From contig JBCBYB010000019.1 in assembly GCA_039816045.1 (NCBI GenBank), positions 23,252 through 87,251 of the forward strand: 64,000 nucleotides of DNA, in the 5' to 3' direction. The notes below the pieces were generated by a model that was not told the DNA's origin, made no database searches, and worked only from the letters and a program-made list of their open reading frames with translations. This DNA comes from Thermohalobaculum sp039816045 (lineage in GTDB: Bacteria > Pseudomonadota > Alphaproteobacteria > Rhodobacterales > Rhodobacteraceae). Position numbers and translations under genes: made by a program. This document shows, one piece after another, positions 26,132 to 35,596 of the stretch (positions are counted from its first letter, which is position 1; the number at the start of each line of letters is the position of its first letter).

Positions 26132-28384
26132 ATGCTGGCCGGAGCAGGTCCCACCCATCAGATGCGCCGGCTCGGCCCCGACACGTGGGAAGCGACGGGC
26201 GGCGATCCACACCTCCATCTCGGCCGTGGGCGGTTTGGTCCGCGCTATGCCGTCGTGGAACTCGAAGCCTTGCGGGAGCCGATGCATTCCGCTGTCTATC
26301 TCCAGACGGGTGGGGCCTTCTCCGAGGACAGACGGATCGATTTCCCCGAGACCCGGAGACTGCTCATCGCCGTCGATCTTTCCCAAGGACCGGCGGCGGA
26401 GGGCGTGCGCATTGATCCGTCAGAGCATACCGACTGCCGGTTTCGCCTGAGAGTAACGCGCCGGAGAACTGCACGCGGCCTCGCGCGATTTCTGCGCAAC
26501 CGAATGACTGAGGATCGACGGTTTGTCGTCAACCTGATCGGAGTTGAACCCGCGCTTCTGCGTTCGGTCGGCCGGTACCGTCTCCCGGCGGTCGGCGGTG
26601 GAGGGCTGAGCGACACGCTCGACCGCATATGGGAGCTTGCTGCTTACGAGGCCGGGCACGATCCTCTGCCGCAGCCGGAGGGGGTCGAGATCTCGTTTCT
26701 TGTACCGGTCTATAATGCGGACCCTGCCTGGCTCGACCGACTGCTCCAGAGTGTTGCCGACCAAGCGCCCGGGGCGGAACTGATCCTGGCCGACGACGGT
26801 TCGACCCGGCCCGAGACGGCTGCGTGGCTCGCACGCCATGATGGGGTGCGTTGGCTCCGGGTTCTGCGCAGTAAGGAAAACCGCGGGATCGCGGATGCCA
26901 CCAACCGGGCGCTGAATGCGGCGCAGGGTGACTGGGTGGGTCTGATCGATCATGACGATGCGCTCGAACCCTTTGCCGTCGATCGCCTGCGCCGGGCGGT
27001 GAGAGTTCATCCAGAGGCAGAGTTCTTCTACACCGATGAAGTGATCGCGGATGCAGAGATGCGCCCGATCTCAGCGTTTCTAAAGCCAGCGTTCGATCCG
27101 GTGCTCCTGTCGGGTGTCAATTACGTCAATCATTTATCGCTTTATCGGCGGAACCGGCTCGCGGCACTTGGTGGGCTGCGAGATGGTTTCCATGGCAGCC
27201 AGGACTATGAACTGGTGCTGCGCTACACCCGTGGCCTCGCACCGGAGCAGATCCGACATGTACCTTATCCGGCCTATCGCTGGCGCCAGCGCGAGGAGAG
27301 TGTTTCCCATGCCGGCAGGGTTGAGGCGACCGAGCGGGCACGGAAGGCGCTGGCGGGACACTTCTCCGGCTTTGCCGGGGAGGCGGTGCCGGCGCCGGCC
27401 TTGCTCCCCGACTTGCACCGGGTTCGGTTCCCAGATGCACCTCGACCCAGGGTCTCCATCGTCATCCCGAACCGCAATTGCCATGACCTGATCTCACGCG
27501 TGCTCGACGATCTTGCCGAGCGAACGGCCTACCCAGACTTTGAGGTGGTTATCGTAGACAACGGATCGACTGATATGCGGGTGCCCTCGCTCTACGAGCG
27601 GATGGCGCATCGGCTTCCGCTCAGGTTCGATATCCGATCGGAGCAGTTCAACTTCGCAGCGATGGTGAACCGAGGGGCGGCGATGGCTCGCGGTGAGGTC
27701 CTGCTGCTGCTCAACAACGACATCAGCGTGATCGATCCGAACTGGCTCTCGGAGATGGTGGAGTGCCTGGCCTATCCGAGAACCGGGATTGTCGGTGCGC
27801 GCCTCCTTTATCCCAACGGTACGATCCAACATGCCGGAGTGGTCCTCGGCCTTGGGGGCCTGGCGGGGCATTGGCACTACAAGGCAGCGCCGGATGATTA
27901 TGGCGAGATGGGCCGGCTCGCCGTGCGCAACTCCATGACCGTCGTGACAGGTGCCTGCATGCTGGTCACACGCGATTGTTGGCAAAGCCTTGGGGGTATG
28001 GATGCAGAGCGCTTTGCGGTTGCCTACAACGATGTGGACTTCTGTGCCCGAGCAAGGGACCAAGGATTTGGCGTTGTGTGGACGCCATTTGCGACGCTTT
28101 ACCACCACGAGAGCGCATCGCGGGGATCCGACTTGATCGGGGAAAAGGCGCGCCGGTTTCAGCGGGAAAAGATGGCTCTTGCCGCGCGCCATGGAACGGC
28201 TGGCTTCGTCGATCCCGCTCTCAGTCCTTGGTACTCGCGCTTTCAGTCACGACCGCGTCTCGTGGTCGGCGAGCGCCTGCATGAGGCGCGGATCTTCGGT
28301 GGGCTATCGAGCTCGCCGCACGTGATCAGAGACGTGCATCCATCCGATGATCAGCAACTGATGCCCAGATCAGCGCGAGGATAG
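26132..28384 (+). CDS. Glycosyltransferase with two GT2 domains
   Basis: A 750-residue protein. About 185 N-terminal residues form an unassigned region. A first GT-A domain starts with EISFLVPVYNADPAW and has ILADDGST and the DxD-like LIDHDDAL; a second starts with RVSIVIPNRNCHDLI and has VIVDNGST, LLLLNNDIS and the acceptor-region FAVAYNDVDFCARA. Proteins with this double-GT2 layout add two sugars or alternate residues during surface-glycan synthesis. It is the last gene of the kpsTEM unit and its 3' end overlaps the convergent kpsE copy 2 by 59 nt. Confidence 0.88.
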   Translation: MLAGAGPTHQMRRLGPDTWEATGGDPHLHLGRGRFGPRYAVVELEALREPMHSAVYLQTGGAFSEDRRIDFPETRRLLIAVDLSQGPAAEGVRIDPSEHTDCRFRLRVTRRRTARGLARFLRNRMTEDRRFVVNLIGVEPALLRSVGRYRLPAVGGGGLSDTLDRIWELAAYEAGHDPLPQPEGVEISFLVPVYNADPAWLDRLLQSVADQAPGAELILADDGSTRPETAAWLARHDGVRWLRVLRSKENRGIADATNRALNAAQGDWVGLIDHDDALEPFAVDRLRRAVRVHPEAEFFYTDEVIADAEMRPISAFLKPAFDPVLLSGVNYVNHLSLYRRNRLAALGGLRDGFHGSQDYELVLRYTRGLAPEQIRHVPYPAYRWRQREESVSHAGRVEATERARKALAGHFSGFAGEAVPAPALLPDLHRVRFPDAPRPRVSIVIPNRNCHDLISRVLDDLAERTAYPDFEVVIVDNGSTDMRVPSLYERMAHRLPLRFDIRSEQFNFAAMVNRGAAMARGEVLLLLNNDISVIDPNWLSEMVECLAYPRTGIVGARLLYPNGTIQHAGVVLGLGGLAGHWHYKAAPDDYGEMGRLAVRNSMTVVTGACMLVTRDCWQSLGGMDAERFAVAYNDVDFCARARDQGFGVVWTPFATLYHHESASRGSDLIGEKARRFQREKMALAARHGTAGFVDPALSPWYSRFQSRPRLVVGERLHEARIFGGLSSSPHVIRDVHPSDDQQLMPRSARG

Positions 28385-29570
28385 CCCAAGCCGCCGCCAG
28401 AGCCACGAAGGCCAGCAAAGTGAACGGCACGCGACGCGGATACCGCGACTCGTCCGGTAACAAGGGCGGATCGAACACGTTCAGAAACACCGATTGCCGC
28501 GCGAGATCAATTTCGGCCTCAATCAGCCTGGTCTGAGCCTGGCCGTAGAGCGTGGCCGCAAAGCGCCGGCGGATCTCGAGTTCTTCAAACCGGCCAAGGG
28601 CACTCGCAATCGTACGGTCTGCGCCGGCATCGGCAGCCAAGCGATCGCGCAATTGCGCGATGTCTGCGGTAAGTTTTTCCAATCGAGTCCGCAGGCTTTG
28701 ACCACGAACCGGGTCACCCTCGACCATCGTGGAGAGGACCCGTAGCTGGCTTTCAAGGCGGATGCGCTCGGTTGTGAGCTCTGCCATCAACCTCACGGTT
28801 TCGTCTGCCTCTTGGAGAGGGTTCAGCAGACGCTCTCGATCTCGAAAGGCGGAGAGGGCGTCAATGCTCGCCTGGAGCCGTCGTTCACTCTCGGCCGCCT
28901 CTGCAATCGCGCGGGCTTTCGCGTCTGCCTTCTGTCGGCCAGAGAGCGCGTTCACCAAAGCCTCTGCGCGCGCAAGCATTCCCATTGAGAGCACGAGCGT
29001 ATCTTCTGGGGCGAAGGCCCGTACCCGCAGGGTCACGATGCCGGACGGACCATCGATCGCAACGCGGATCTGGTCTCGCCAATAGTCGTAAATGTCCTCG
29101 GCCGAAGCCTCTTCCGGCAAGCGCGCCCAGAAATCAGCTTCGCCACGCCGGAACATCGCTTCGAGCCCCATATCCCGCCGGAGTTCTTCCATGAGCGCAC
29201 GGCTACCGAGGTAGTTTGCAACAACGTATGTCATGCCAGAGATCGCCTCGGTCGCGAGGGGGCTGCCGATCCGGTCCGGCGCTCCATCGGCGTCCTCCAG
29301 GGCCAGGGGCCGTGTCTTAATTTCCCTAACAGTAAAGCGCGATGAGGCGGTGTACTGATCGCTCGCGTGATTGGCGTAGTAGGTGCCGATCACCGTGATC
29401 GGCAGTGCGACAATCAAAAAGAACGAGAGCAGGGCAAGCCAGTTGACCCGGCTCGCTCGGCGGTTGGGTGGGGCGGGGAACGGGGTCGCTCCAGCCCGAT
29501 CAAGAGGAGTGGCCAGGGCGGGCGTTTCGCCATCTTTGGGCGGAAGGATGACAATCTGATCTGCGTTCAT
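28326..29570 (-). CDS. Capsule export inner-membrane protein (KpsE-type PCP), copy 2
   Basis: A 414-residue protein with the same plan as the copy near 24 kb: a proline-rich cytoplasmic N-terminus, a membrane segment (about 45-65), PCP-like EEASAEDIYDYWRDQIRVAI, a long coiled coil (about 215-330) and a C-terminal membrane segment. Sequence similarity between the two copies is evident in the segments DYW and AFxPEDT/DEA, but they are not near-identical. The ATG at 29570 follows the methyltransferase stop with a 1-nt overlap; a GTG one codon earlier is possible. A second adaptor may serve a second export route or form a mixed complex. Confidence 0.82.
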   Translation of the reverse strand: MNADQIVILPPKDGETPALATPLDRAGATPFPAPPNRRASRVNWLALLSFFLIVALPITVIGTYYANHASDQYTASSRFTVREIKTRPLALEDADGAPDRIGSPLATEAISGMTYVVANYLGSRALMEELRRDMGLEAMFRRGEADFWARLPEEASAEDIYDYWRDQIRVAIDGPSGIVTLRVRAFAPEDTLVLSMGMLARAEALVNALSGRQKADAKARAIAEAAESERRLQASIDALSAFRDRERLLNPLQEADETVRLMAELTTERIRLESQLRVLSTMVEGDPVRGQSLRTRLEKLTADIAQLRDRLAADAGADRTIASALGRFEELEIRRRFAATLYGQAQTRLIEAEIDLARQSVFLNVFDPPLLPDESRYPRRVPFTLLAFVALAAAWAILALIWASVADHRMDARL

Positions 29571-30361
29571 CACGAGCGCTCGGCAAGGATCGAGAGCGCC
29601 GGCCCGCCCGGCGCGCCAGGATCGTCATGCGCGATCCGTATCCGGTCGAAGCCAAGGCGGCGCAGCAACTCCAGAAGATCGGCGCGCTCCATCCAGACAT
29701 GAGCATCACGCGGGCCACCGCAAAACCGTGGATCTTGCTCCGAACCATGGTATCGCCGCACATGCAGGCGCATGCGCAGGCCTTGGTGTTCCACCTCGGT
29801 CCCGGCGCCGGTGAACGCACTATGGCGGGGGTCGTGTTTTGGCATCGCCGCTGTGTCGTAGACATGGGTCCATATGAACAGCCGGTTCGTGCGTGCGGCC
29901 AGCGCGGTGAGCAAAGCGCCGGGATCGGAGAGGTGGTAAAGGATCCCAGAAGCGACAATCAGGTCGAACTGCTTGTCAGCACTACCGAGCCCTTGCGTGA
30001 CATCACCGAGATGAAAGGTCGCGCGGTCGAGGCCGAGGAGGTTCTTGCTCACCAAACAGCGCAGAAAGGCAAGCTTGTTGGCTTCGACTGCATCGATCCG
30101 ACCCGCGCCTGCGCCATGGAGCATCGCTGTGTGTCCGCCATCGAGTGGGCCGAGCTCCAATATGTGCCACCCATCAATGCTGCCGAGGGCTTCGAGCATC
30201 CAGATGATCCGGTGGTCCTGTGTCAGCGTGAGCGCGCCGGCAACCGCTCCTGTCTCCTTTGGCAGGGCGGTGCACCATCCTGGCAGTGCGTCGACAGCGT
30301 TCTGCGAGGACGGAGGACCTTCGACATAGCGGTCAAACAAGTCTTCGGTTGCCGGTGGCAT
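29570..30361 (-). CDS. Class I SAM-dependent methyltransferase
   Basis: A 263-residue protein with a Rossmann SAM-binding motif I (HILELGPLDGG), an acidic motif II end (IDAVEANK) and FDLIVASGILYHLSDP, the motif IV region of small-molecule methyltransferases. Position in the island suggests methylation of a capsule sugar or terminus; the substrate is unknown. The ATG at 30361 has GAGGA 7 nt upstream and is preferred over an ATG at 30391 that would overlap the start of the divergent gene. Confidence 0.82.
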   Translation of the reverse strand: MPPATEDLFDRYVEGPPSSQNAVDALPGWCTALPKETGAVAGALTLTQDHRIIWMLEALGSIDGWHILELGPLDGGHTAMLHGAGAGRIDAVEANKLAFLRCLVSKNLLGLDRATFHLGDVTQGLGSADKQFDLIVASGILYHLSDPGALLTALAARTNRLFIWTHVYDTAAMPKHDPRHSAFTGAGTEVEHQGLRMRLHVRRYHGSEQDPRFCGGPRDAHVWMERADLLELLRRLGFDRIRIAHDDPGAPGGPALSILAERS

Positions 30362-30389
30362 ATGCAATCCTCGGAGACGGGCCAAAACC

Positions 30390-31418
30390 ATGGAATCAGA
30401 CTTTTGGGTGCGAGGGACAGTGACGAGGGTGATGCAGGCGATCGAGCGTATGGCGACCCCTTGGATGGTGCGGCCGGCCTCTCCGACGGCCGATCTCTAC
30501 CTGCTCAATGCCTGTGGTGACTGGGTGGGTGAGGGGCGGCCAATCACGCAACTCGCCCCCGGAGTCTTCGTCTCCGAGACGACGCTCTTGGTAATGCGCC
30601 ATGCGGGTGGAGCTGCGACGCTGCCGGAACGGGCACGTCAATTCTATCTGATCGACGACGACGTGAACGCTTTGGTGGCCGATGTCCGAACGCCAATGGG
30701 TCAGCGACTGAAACTCGCCCTCTTTGAGCGCCGGTACGCGGCTGCGCTGAGGCATGCTGGTGCTCAGATGGTCGTGAGTTCGGATGCGCTCTTGCGGCTC
30801 CATCCATCCGCCACTCTGTTGCGACCGGTCTGGTCTGCAGCCCTCGCCGATCTCGATCACCACGGTAAAGCAGGGCCATGCCGAATCGCCTATCTCGGAT
30901 CGGCAGTGCATCGAGGGGATCTGGCGCTCATCGGAAAGGTCTTGTGGAGCATCCTCGAGACCAGTGACGTCGAACTCTACATCGCTGCCAACCATAGACT
31001 TAGCAAGCTTTCCGGGCATCCGAAGGTGAAGCTGATCGCTGCGACTTCCTGGCCGGCCTGGCGCGCGTGGATTGAACAGCAGCGCTTCCATATCGCCCTC
31101 TATCCGTTGGCGGATTCCGCGGCGAACCGTGCCCGCTCTTGCAACAAGATCATCGAACATGCGGTGGTTGGGGCCGCAGGTATCTATTCGGACACCTGGC
31201 CAGAGGCCGCGCGCGTGTCGCGACGCTCTGCTGGGCTTGTCCTGCCTGCGGATCCTCGGCAATGGGAACTGGCAATCCGGTCTCTGATTGACGACCGGCA
31301 GGCCTGTCTGCGGCTTGCAAAAGCGGGCCGCGCCCTTGCACAGGATCTCAACGGTCCGGGGGTGCAACGCGCTTTCTGGTCTCATGCGTTCTCGCTTTTC
31401 CCCTTTAGGACAACTTGA
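30390..31418 (+). CDS. Probable GT-B glycosyltransferase
   Basis: A 342-residue protein whose C-terminal half resembles GT4/GT1-type GT-B folds: IAYLGSAVHRGDLALI, the nucleotide-sugar region FHIALYPLADSAANRARSCNKIIEHAVVGAAGIYSD and a closing helix. The N-terminal half is divergent. The start is uncertain: ATG at 30390 overlaps the opposite start region, while ATG at 30432 has a GAGGG just ahead of it. It is divergent from the methyltransferase. Donor and acceptor are unknown. Confidence 0.65.
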   Translation: MESDFWVRGTVTRVMQAIERMATPWMVRPASPTADLYLLNACGDWVGEGRPITQLAPGVFVSETTLLVMRHAGGAATLPERARQFYLIDDDVNALVADVRTPMGQRLKLALFERRYAAALRHAGAQMVVSSDALLRLHPSATLLRPVWSAALADLDHHGKAGPCRIAYLGSAVHRGDLALIGKVLWSILETSDVELYIAANHRLSKLSGHPKVKLIAATSWPAWRAWIEQQRFHIALYPLADSAANRARSCNKIIEHAVVGAAGIYSDTWPEAARVSRRSAGLVLPADPRQWELAIRSLIDDRQACLRLAKAGRALAQDLNGPGVQRAFWSHAFSLFPFRTT

Positions 31419-31440
31419 ACGTTATTTCCTCCAGCTTTCG

Positions 31441-31456
31441 TCAATACTCGGTTAAC
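31441..31456 (+). promoter_or_regulatory. CtrA-like motif upstream of the epimerase gene
   Basis: TCAA-N7-TTAAC (31441-31456) differs by one base from the alphaproteobacterial CtrA consensus TTAA-N7-TTAAC. It lies in the 225-nt AT-richer gap between the glycosyltransferase and the epimerase genes, 188 nt upstream of the start; nothing else is recognised in that gap. Confidence 0.35.
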
Positions 31457-31643
31457 GATAGGCGCCTAAGCCAGTGCTCGAACAGATCGAGCACGAAGGC
31501 TGCCCCATGGCTCAGAAGAGCGTCGTCGGATTTGCCCTGATGCCTGCGTGGCATCTGATCCCTGCAAGGTGGGGGCAGTCGGCAGATGCAGATCATGGAG
31601 CTGCTCCGTTTCTTCCACCATCTCAGCGAAGAGGAGAGCGTCC

Positions 31644-32831
31644 ATGAAGGTGCTCACGGTCTGCGGCACTCGGCCGGAGGCGATCAAACTCGCGCCTGTG
31701 ATCAAAGCTTTGGAGGCGTGTCCCGAGATCACATCACGCCTGTGTCTGACGGGTCAGCATCGCGAGATGCTCGATCAGGTGCTGACTGCTTTCGATCTGA
31801 CGGCCGATCATGATCTTTCCTTGATGCGTCCCGGGCAAAGCCTGAACGCGCTCGCAGCCCGTGCGATCGCGGCGCTCGATCCGGTGATCGAGGCCGAAGC
31901 GCCCGACCGTGTCCTGGTGCATGGTGACACAACAACGGCCATGGCTGCAGGAATTGCGGCCTTTCACAGAGGAATTCCCGTCGGTCATGTAGAGGCAGGC
32001 CTGCGCACCGGAGATCTCAGTCGCCCCTGGCCAGAGGAGATGAACCGACGCTGTATCGATGCCTTTGCCGATCAGCTCTATGCACCCACCCCCGCTGCGC
32101 GCGACAAACTTATCGCGGAGACCTTGGGGCCGAGGGACATCCAAGTGACCGGCAACACCGTGATCGATGCTTTGGCCCTTGCCCGAAAGCGCATTGAGAG
32201 CATGCCGCCGCCCGCCGCATTTGAGGCTGTGGCTGCGACCCTTCGGCCTGGCCGCCACCTTATCCTGGTGACGGGGCATCGTCGTGAGAGCTTTGGCTCG
32301 GGTTTTGAGCAGATCTGCACCGCGCTCAAGCGACTGAGTGCGCGCGGGGATGTAGAGATCGTTTACCCGGTTCATCTCAACCCAAAGGTCCAGGGACCTG
32401 TGCGAGAGCGGCTGGGGGCGTTGCCTGGTGTGCATCTCATTGCGCCGCTCGATTATCTGCCATTTGTCTGGCTGATGAACCGTGCCCATGTCGTGCTCAC
32501 CGATTCCGGAGGCGTTCAAGAAGAAGCGCCATCGCTTGGCAAGCCGGTCTTTGTCATGCGCGACGTGACAGAGCGTCCGGAGGCCGTTGAGGCGGGCACG
32601 GCGCAGCTCGTAGGAACGGATCCCGATCGCATCGTACCGGCTGTGACACGGGTGCTCGATAACCCTGCGGAGCATGCTCGGATCGCCCGGATTGCGAACC
32701 CCTACGGAGACGGATGCGCGTCGGATCGGATTGTCGCGGCGATACTAGGCCGACCCATCGCCCCTTTTCAGCCGGACAGTGTGCCCGCGCCAGCGTGCGA
32801 CCATCGCGAGCCCGAAGCCTTGCGCGCCTGA
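31644..32831 (+). CDS. wecB: UDP-N-acetylglucosamine 2-epimerase (non-hydrolysing)
   Basis: A 395-residue enzyme interconverting UDP-GlcNAc and UDP-ManNAc. Typical motifs: VCGTRPEAIKLAPVI at the start, TGQHREMLDQ, HGDTTTAMA, HVEAGLRTGDLSRPWPEEMNRR, VTGHRRESFG and the C-terminal LTDSGGVQEEAPSLGKPV. The ATG at 31644 has GAGGAGAG upstream. It implies a ManNAc-derived sugar in the capsule. No ManNAc dehydrogenase gene is nearby. Confidence 0.96.
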   Translation: MKVLTVCGTRPEAIKLAPVIKALEACPEITSRLCLTGQHREMLDQVLTAFDLTADHDLSLMRPGQSLNALAARAIAALDPVIEAEAPDRVLVHGDTTTAMAAGIAAFHRGIPVGHVEAGLRTGDLSRPWPEEMNRRCIDAFADQLYAPTPAARDKLIAETLGPRDIQVTGNTVIDALALARKRIESMPPPAAFEAVAATLRPGRHLILVTGHRRESFGSGFEQICTALKRLSARGDVEIVYPVHLNPKVQGPVRERLGALPGVHLIAPLDYLPFVWLMNRAHVVLTDSGGVQEEAPSLGKPVFVMRDVTERPEAVEAGTAQLVGTDPDRIVPAVTRVLDNPAEHARIARIANPYGDGCASDRIVAAILGRPIAPFQPDSVPAPACDHREPEALRA

Positions 32832-32866
32832 TCAAAACGCCCGCTCCCGACGCATCGGAGACCGTC

Positions 32867-35596
32867 ATGTTTCGAAGACACCGTGCTGCTGCCACGCCGT
32901 CCATTCAATCTGATGCCCTTGGGTCGGAGCAGGGGGCGCTCGGGGCGAGTCCTTTCGATCCGATCTGGTATGCCTCCCGAGCCTTAGACTCGGAGGCAGA
33001 CCCACTCACGGACTACGAGACCCGGGGTTGGCGGGCAGCGCGGTCGCCCTGTCCGTTGTTCTCGCCTGCATGGTACCTGGCCGCAAATCCGGATGTCGCT
33101 GTTGCGGGGGCCGAACCGCTTGCTCACTATGTCAACTATGGGTGGCGCGAGGGGAGAGACCCTTCGCCGTTGTTCTCGACAGAGCACGCTCTGCTGCAGC
33201 ATCCGGAATTGAGGGACGGCCTGCAGAACCCGCTCTCGGGGTACTTGAGGAGCGGGTACACAAGCGGCGAAAGCCCGCACCCGCGGATCCGACCTTTTGA
33301 TTTCAGCAAACCCGATCTGGCCATGGTGATGGTCTACGCAGGCGACTTCGGCGCCCTCGAACTGGCGCTCTGGGCGCTGCGTGACGGTCGCGGCAGCCTT
33401 CCACTTACCGTCTATCTTGTCGATGGCGGCGTCACTGAGACGCGTGATGCGCTCGACCGGCTGGCTCGTGATCGCACGGAAGCCGGGCTCACAATCCGCA
33501 GACAGCACGAGCCCGGCACAAAGCATTTCGGGCAACTTGCAAACGCCGGGATCTGGCAGGCAATTCACGCAGACAAGCACAGTCATGTCGGGCTGATGGA
33601 ACAGACTGTGCTCACTCCGCCGCGTTTGCTGGAAGATCTTGTGGAGCTCTGGGCTCCGTTGGCGGTTCCGGTGCTCAATCTTGCGGCGACCGAGCAGTCG
33701 GTTCCAGTCAGCTTTGACATTTATGGAACCGAGACGCCGCTCGATCTCCTTGCAACCTATGCGGGGCGCCGACGCGCGATGATCCCTGGCGCTGTTGGCC
33801 TCACTGGCAAGGTAGACACCGCGCTCGCTGTTCTTCAGACCAGCGCCCTGCAAACAGTCGGGTTGTTCGAGGAAGACGCCAAACCTGGCAATGGGCCTCT
33901 GACGACCGGCGTGGTGGCGCTCGAGAGCGCCGGCTTGGGCCAAGCGCTGGTGGCCCGCCATCTATACGCGCACAGGCTTGAGCGTTCGGTGGCCGTTCCA
34001 GAGGGGATGCGCCATGGGGGGCGCGATGGCGACTTGCCGAAGGACATCCCAGGCGGCCCAGCGGGTGTTCTGGCGGTTACCCGCTCGGAAGCGGCCGACC
34101 GCGCTGGTCTCATCGGATGGTCCGATGACGCGGCCAAGCTTCTGGAAGCACACCGCATGCGAATAGATGCGCTTTCAAATGCAAGCATTCGGCACGCCTC
34201 AGGGTTGGAAGAGCGGCTGGCCCGACTTGAGGACTTGGGCAATGGCGTGCGCCGGTCATCGGACGGCCATCTTGCCTGGGACGAGGTGGTCTATGGCGAT
34301 ACCCCCATGCCGCCCAGTCTCTCCGACAGTGTGCATTGGCGCCGCCAGTACCGGGAGATCCAGCACCACGTTCTTAGGGGACTGGTCGCCCGGGAGCGGG
34401 CCGGCTTCGCAGCGGCTCTGGGTCTTCAGCCTTTGACCGGCGTCCTTGCCGGATTGTTTGAGCACGATCTTCCGGTTCTCGTTCTCACAATGGATACGGA
34501 TCCGATCACGGGGGACGAGAAAGACGGCTACGTTCAGCGCGTTATCGCAATCGATCGAGCGCTCTCGGACCGCAATCGCATCTACCTCAAGATGGTGGCG
34601 GCGCGGTCTGCCAAGCCTGCATTGGTTTGCTTGGCGGAGGGTCTCTGGCGACTTGAGATTGCCCATGGCTGTTTGCTCGGTGAGGTGTTGCTTGAGGCGC
34701 TCTTGGCGCTTGGCGCTCCGGTCTACAGCCAAAGCCTCGTTGGCATTGATCCGCCGGTGCTGCGCCGTTTGCTACCCGCGCGCACGGGGCCGCTCATCAT
34801 GGACATGCATGGCGCTGTGCCCGAGGAGTTTGTGCTCTATGGCGACCACTATATGGCGCAGAAATACCTCCGGTATGAGAGTTGGGCGGCTGAGCACTCC
34901 GACATCGTTGTCTGCGTAACCGACGCGATGGCTGAGCACTTCGCGGACAAACTGGCCGTTTCACGGGAACGGATGATCACTTGTCCGATCTTTACCCGCA
35001 CGCAGGAGGAGAGGCTTTCGCCGAGATCTTACTCCGACCGCCCACGCGTCGTTTATGCCGGGGGGACGCAGCGCTGGCAGATGATCCCTCAAATGGCCGA
35101 GCTCGTTGCTGACACGGCCGAGGACCTCGACTGGGTGCTGCTGACGCCGGATACCGAGGGCATGCACCGCGCGCTCGCCCGAGCGGGGCTCTCTAACCGA
35201 TCCGGCATTTCGCTCCGCTCGGCCAGCCAAATGGAAGTGTTTGCAACCTATCCACGGTGCGATTTCGGCGTGTTGTTGCGGGAAGAGGACGTGGTCAACC
35301 GCGTTGCATGTCCAACGAAGCTCATTGAGTATCTCCGATTTGGCGTAATACCTGTGCTGCGCACGCCAGATGTGGGGGATTTTGCACGTTTTGGCATGCA
35401 ATGGGTCAGTGATGAGCAGGTCCGCACCGGAGAGCTTCCAGGCCCTGACGAGCGCGCGGTTATGGCGGAGAACAACTTTGAGGTCTTCAAGCGTTTGACC
35501 ACTGCGTCCCGCGCAGGACTGTCCCGTATTGCGGGAGCGGTGGGCGGCGGACAGCCCTCCGCCACGGTTTCGCCCAAACTCAGGAGTTCTGCATGA
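32867..35596 (+). CDS. Large multidomain glycosyltransferase with N-terminal WYL-NPDVA repeats
   Basis: A 909-residue protein. Residues about 28-140 hold three degenerate repeats of about 37 residues (FDPIWYAS...PLTDY...GWRAARSPCPLF; FSPAWYLAANPDVA...PLAHYVNYGWREGRDPSPLF; a weaker third), a module found at the N-terminus of many alphaproteobacterial glycosyltransferases. A GT-A-like region (about 150-400), a short helical coiled segment near 430-460 and a C-terminal GT-B/GT4-like domain (RPRVVYAGGTQRWQMIPQM onward, about 720-890) follow. The ATG at 32867 has GGAG upstream. Overlaps the next start by 4 nt. Its enzymatic specificity is unknown. Confidence 0.75.
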   Translation: MFRRHRAAATPSIQSDALGSEQGALGASPFDPIWYASRALDSEADPLTDYETRGWRAARSPCPLFSPAWYLAANPDVAVAGAEPLAHYVNYGWREGRDPSPLFSTEHALLQHPELRDGLQNPLSGYLRSGYTSGESPHPRIRPFDFSKPDLAMVMVYAGDFGALELALWALRDGRGSLPLTVYLVDGGVTETRDALDRLARDRTEAGLTIRRQHEPGTKHFGQLANAGIWQAIHADKHSHVGLMEQTVLTPPRLLEDLVELWAPLAVPVLNLAATEQSVPVSFDIYGTETPLDLLATYAGRRRAMIPGAVGLTGKVDTALAVLQTSALQTVGLFEEDAKPGNGPLTTGVVALESAGLGQALVARHLYAHRLERSVAVPEGMRHGGRDGDLPKDIPGGPAGVLAVTRSEAADRAGLIGWSDDAAKLLEAHRMRIDALSNASIRHASGLEERLARLEDLGNGVRRSSDGHLAWDEVVYGDTPMPPSLSDSVHWRRQYREIQHHVLRGLVARERAGFAAALGLQPLTGVLAGLFEHDLPVLVLTMDTDPITGDEKDGYVQRVIAIDRALSDRNRIYLKMVAARSAKPALVCLAEGLWRLEIAHGCLLGEVLLEALLALGAPVYSQSLVGIDPPVLRRLLPARTGPLIMDMHGAVPEEFVLYGDHYMAQKYLRYESWAAEHSDIVVCVTDAMAEHFADKLAVSRERMITCPIFTRTQEERLSPRSYSDRPRVVYAGGTQRWQMIPQMAELVADTAEDLDWVLLTPDTEGMHRALARAGLSNRSGISLRSASQMEVFATYPRCDFGVLLREEDVVNRVACPTKLIEYLRFGVIPVLRTPDVGDFARFGMQWVSDEQVRTGELPGPDERAVMAENNFEVFKRLTTASRAGLSRIAGAVGGGQPSATVSPKLRSSA

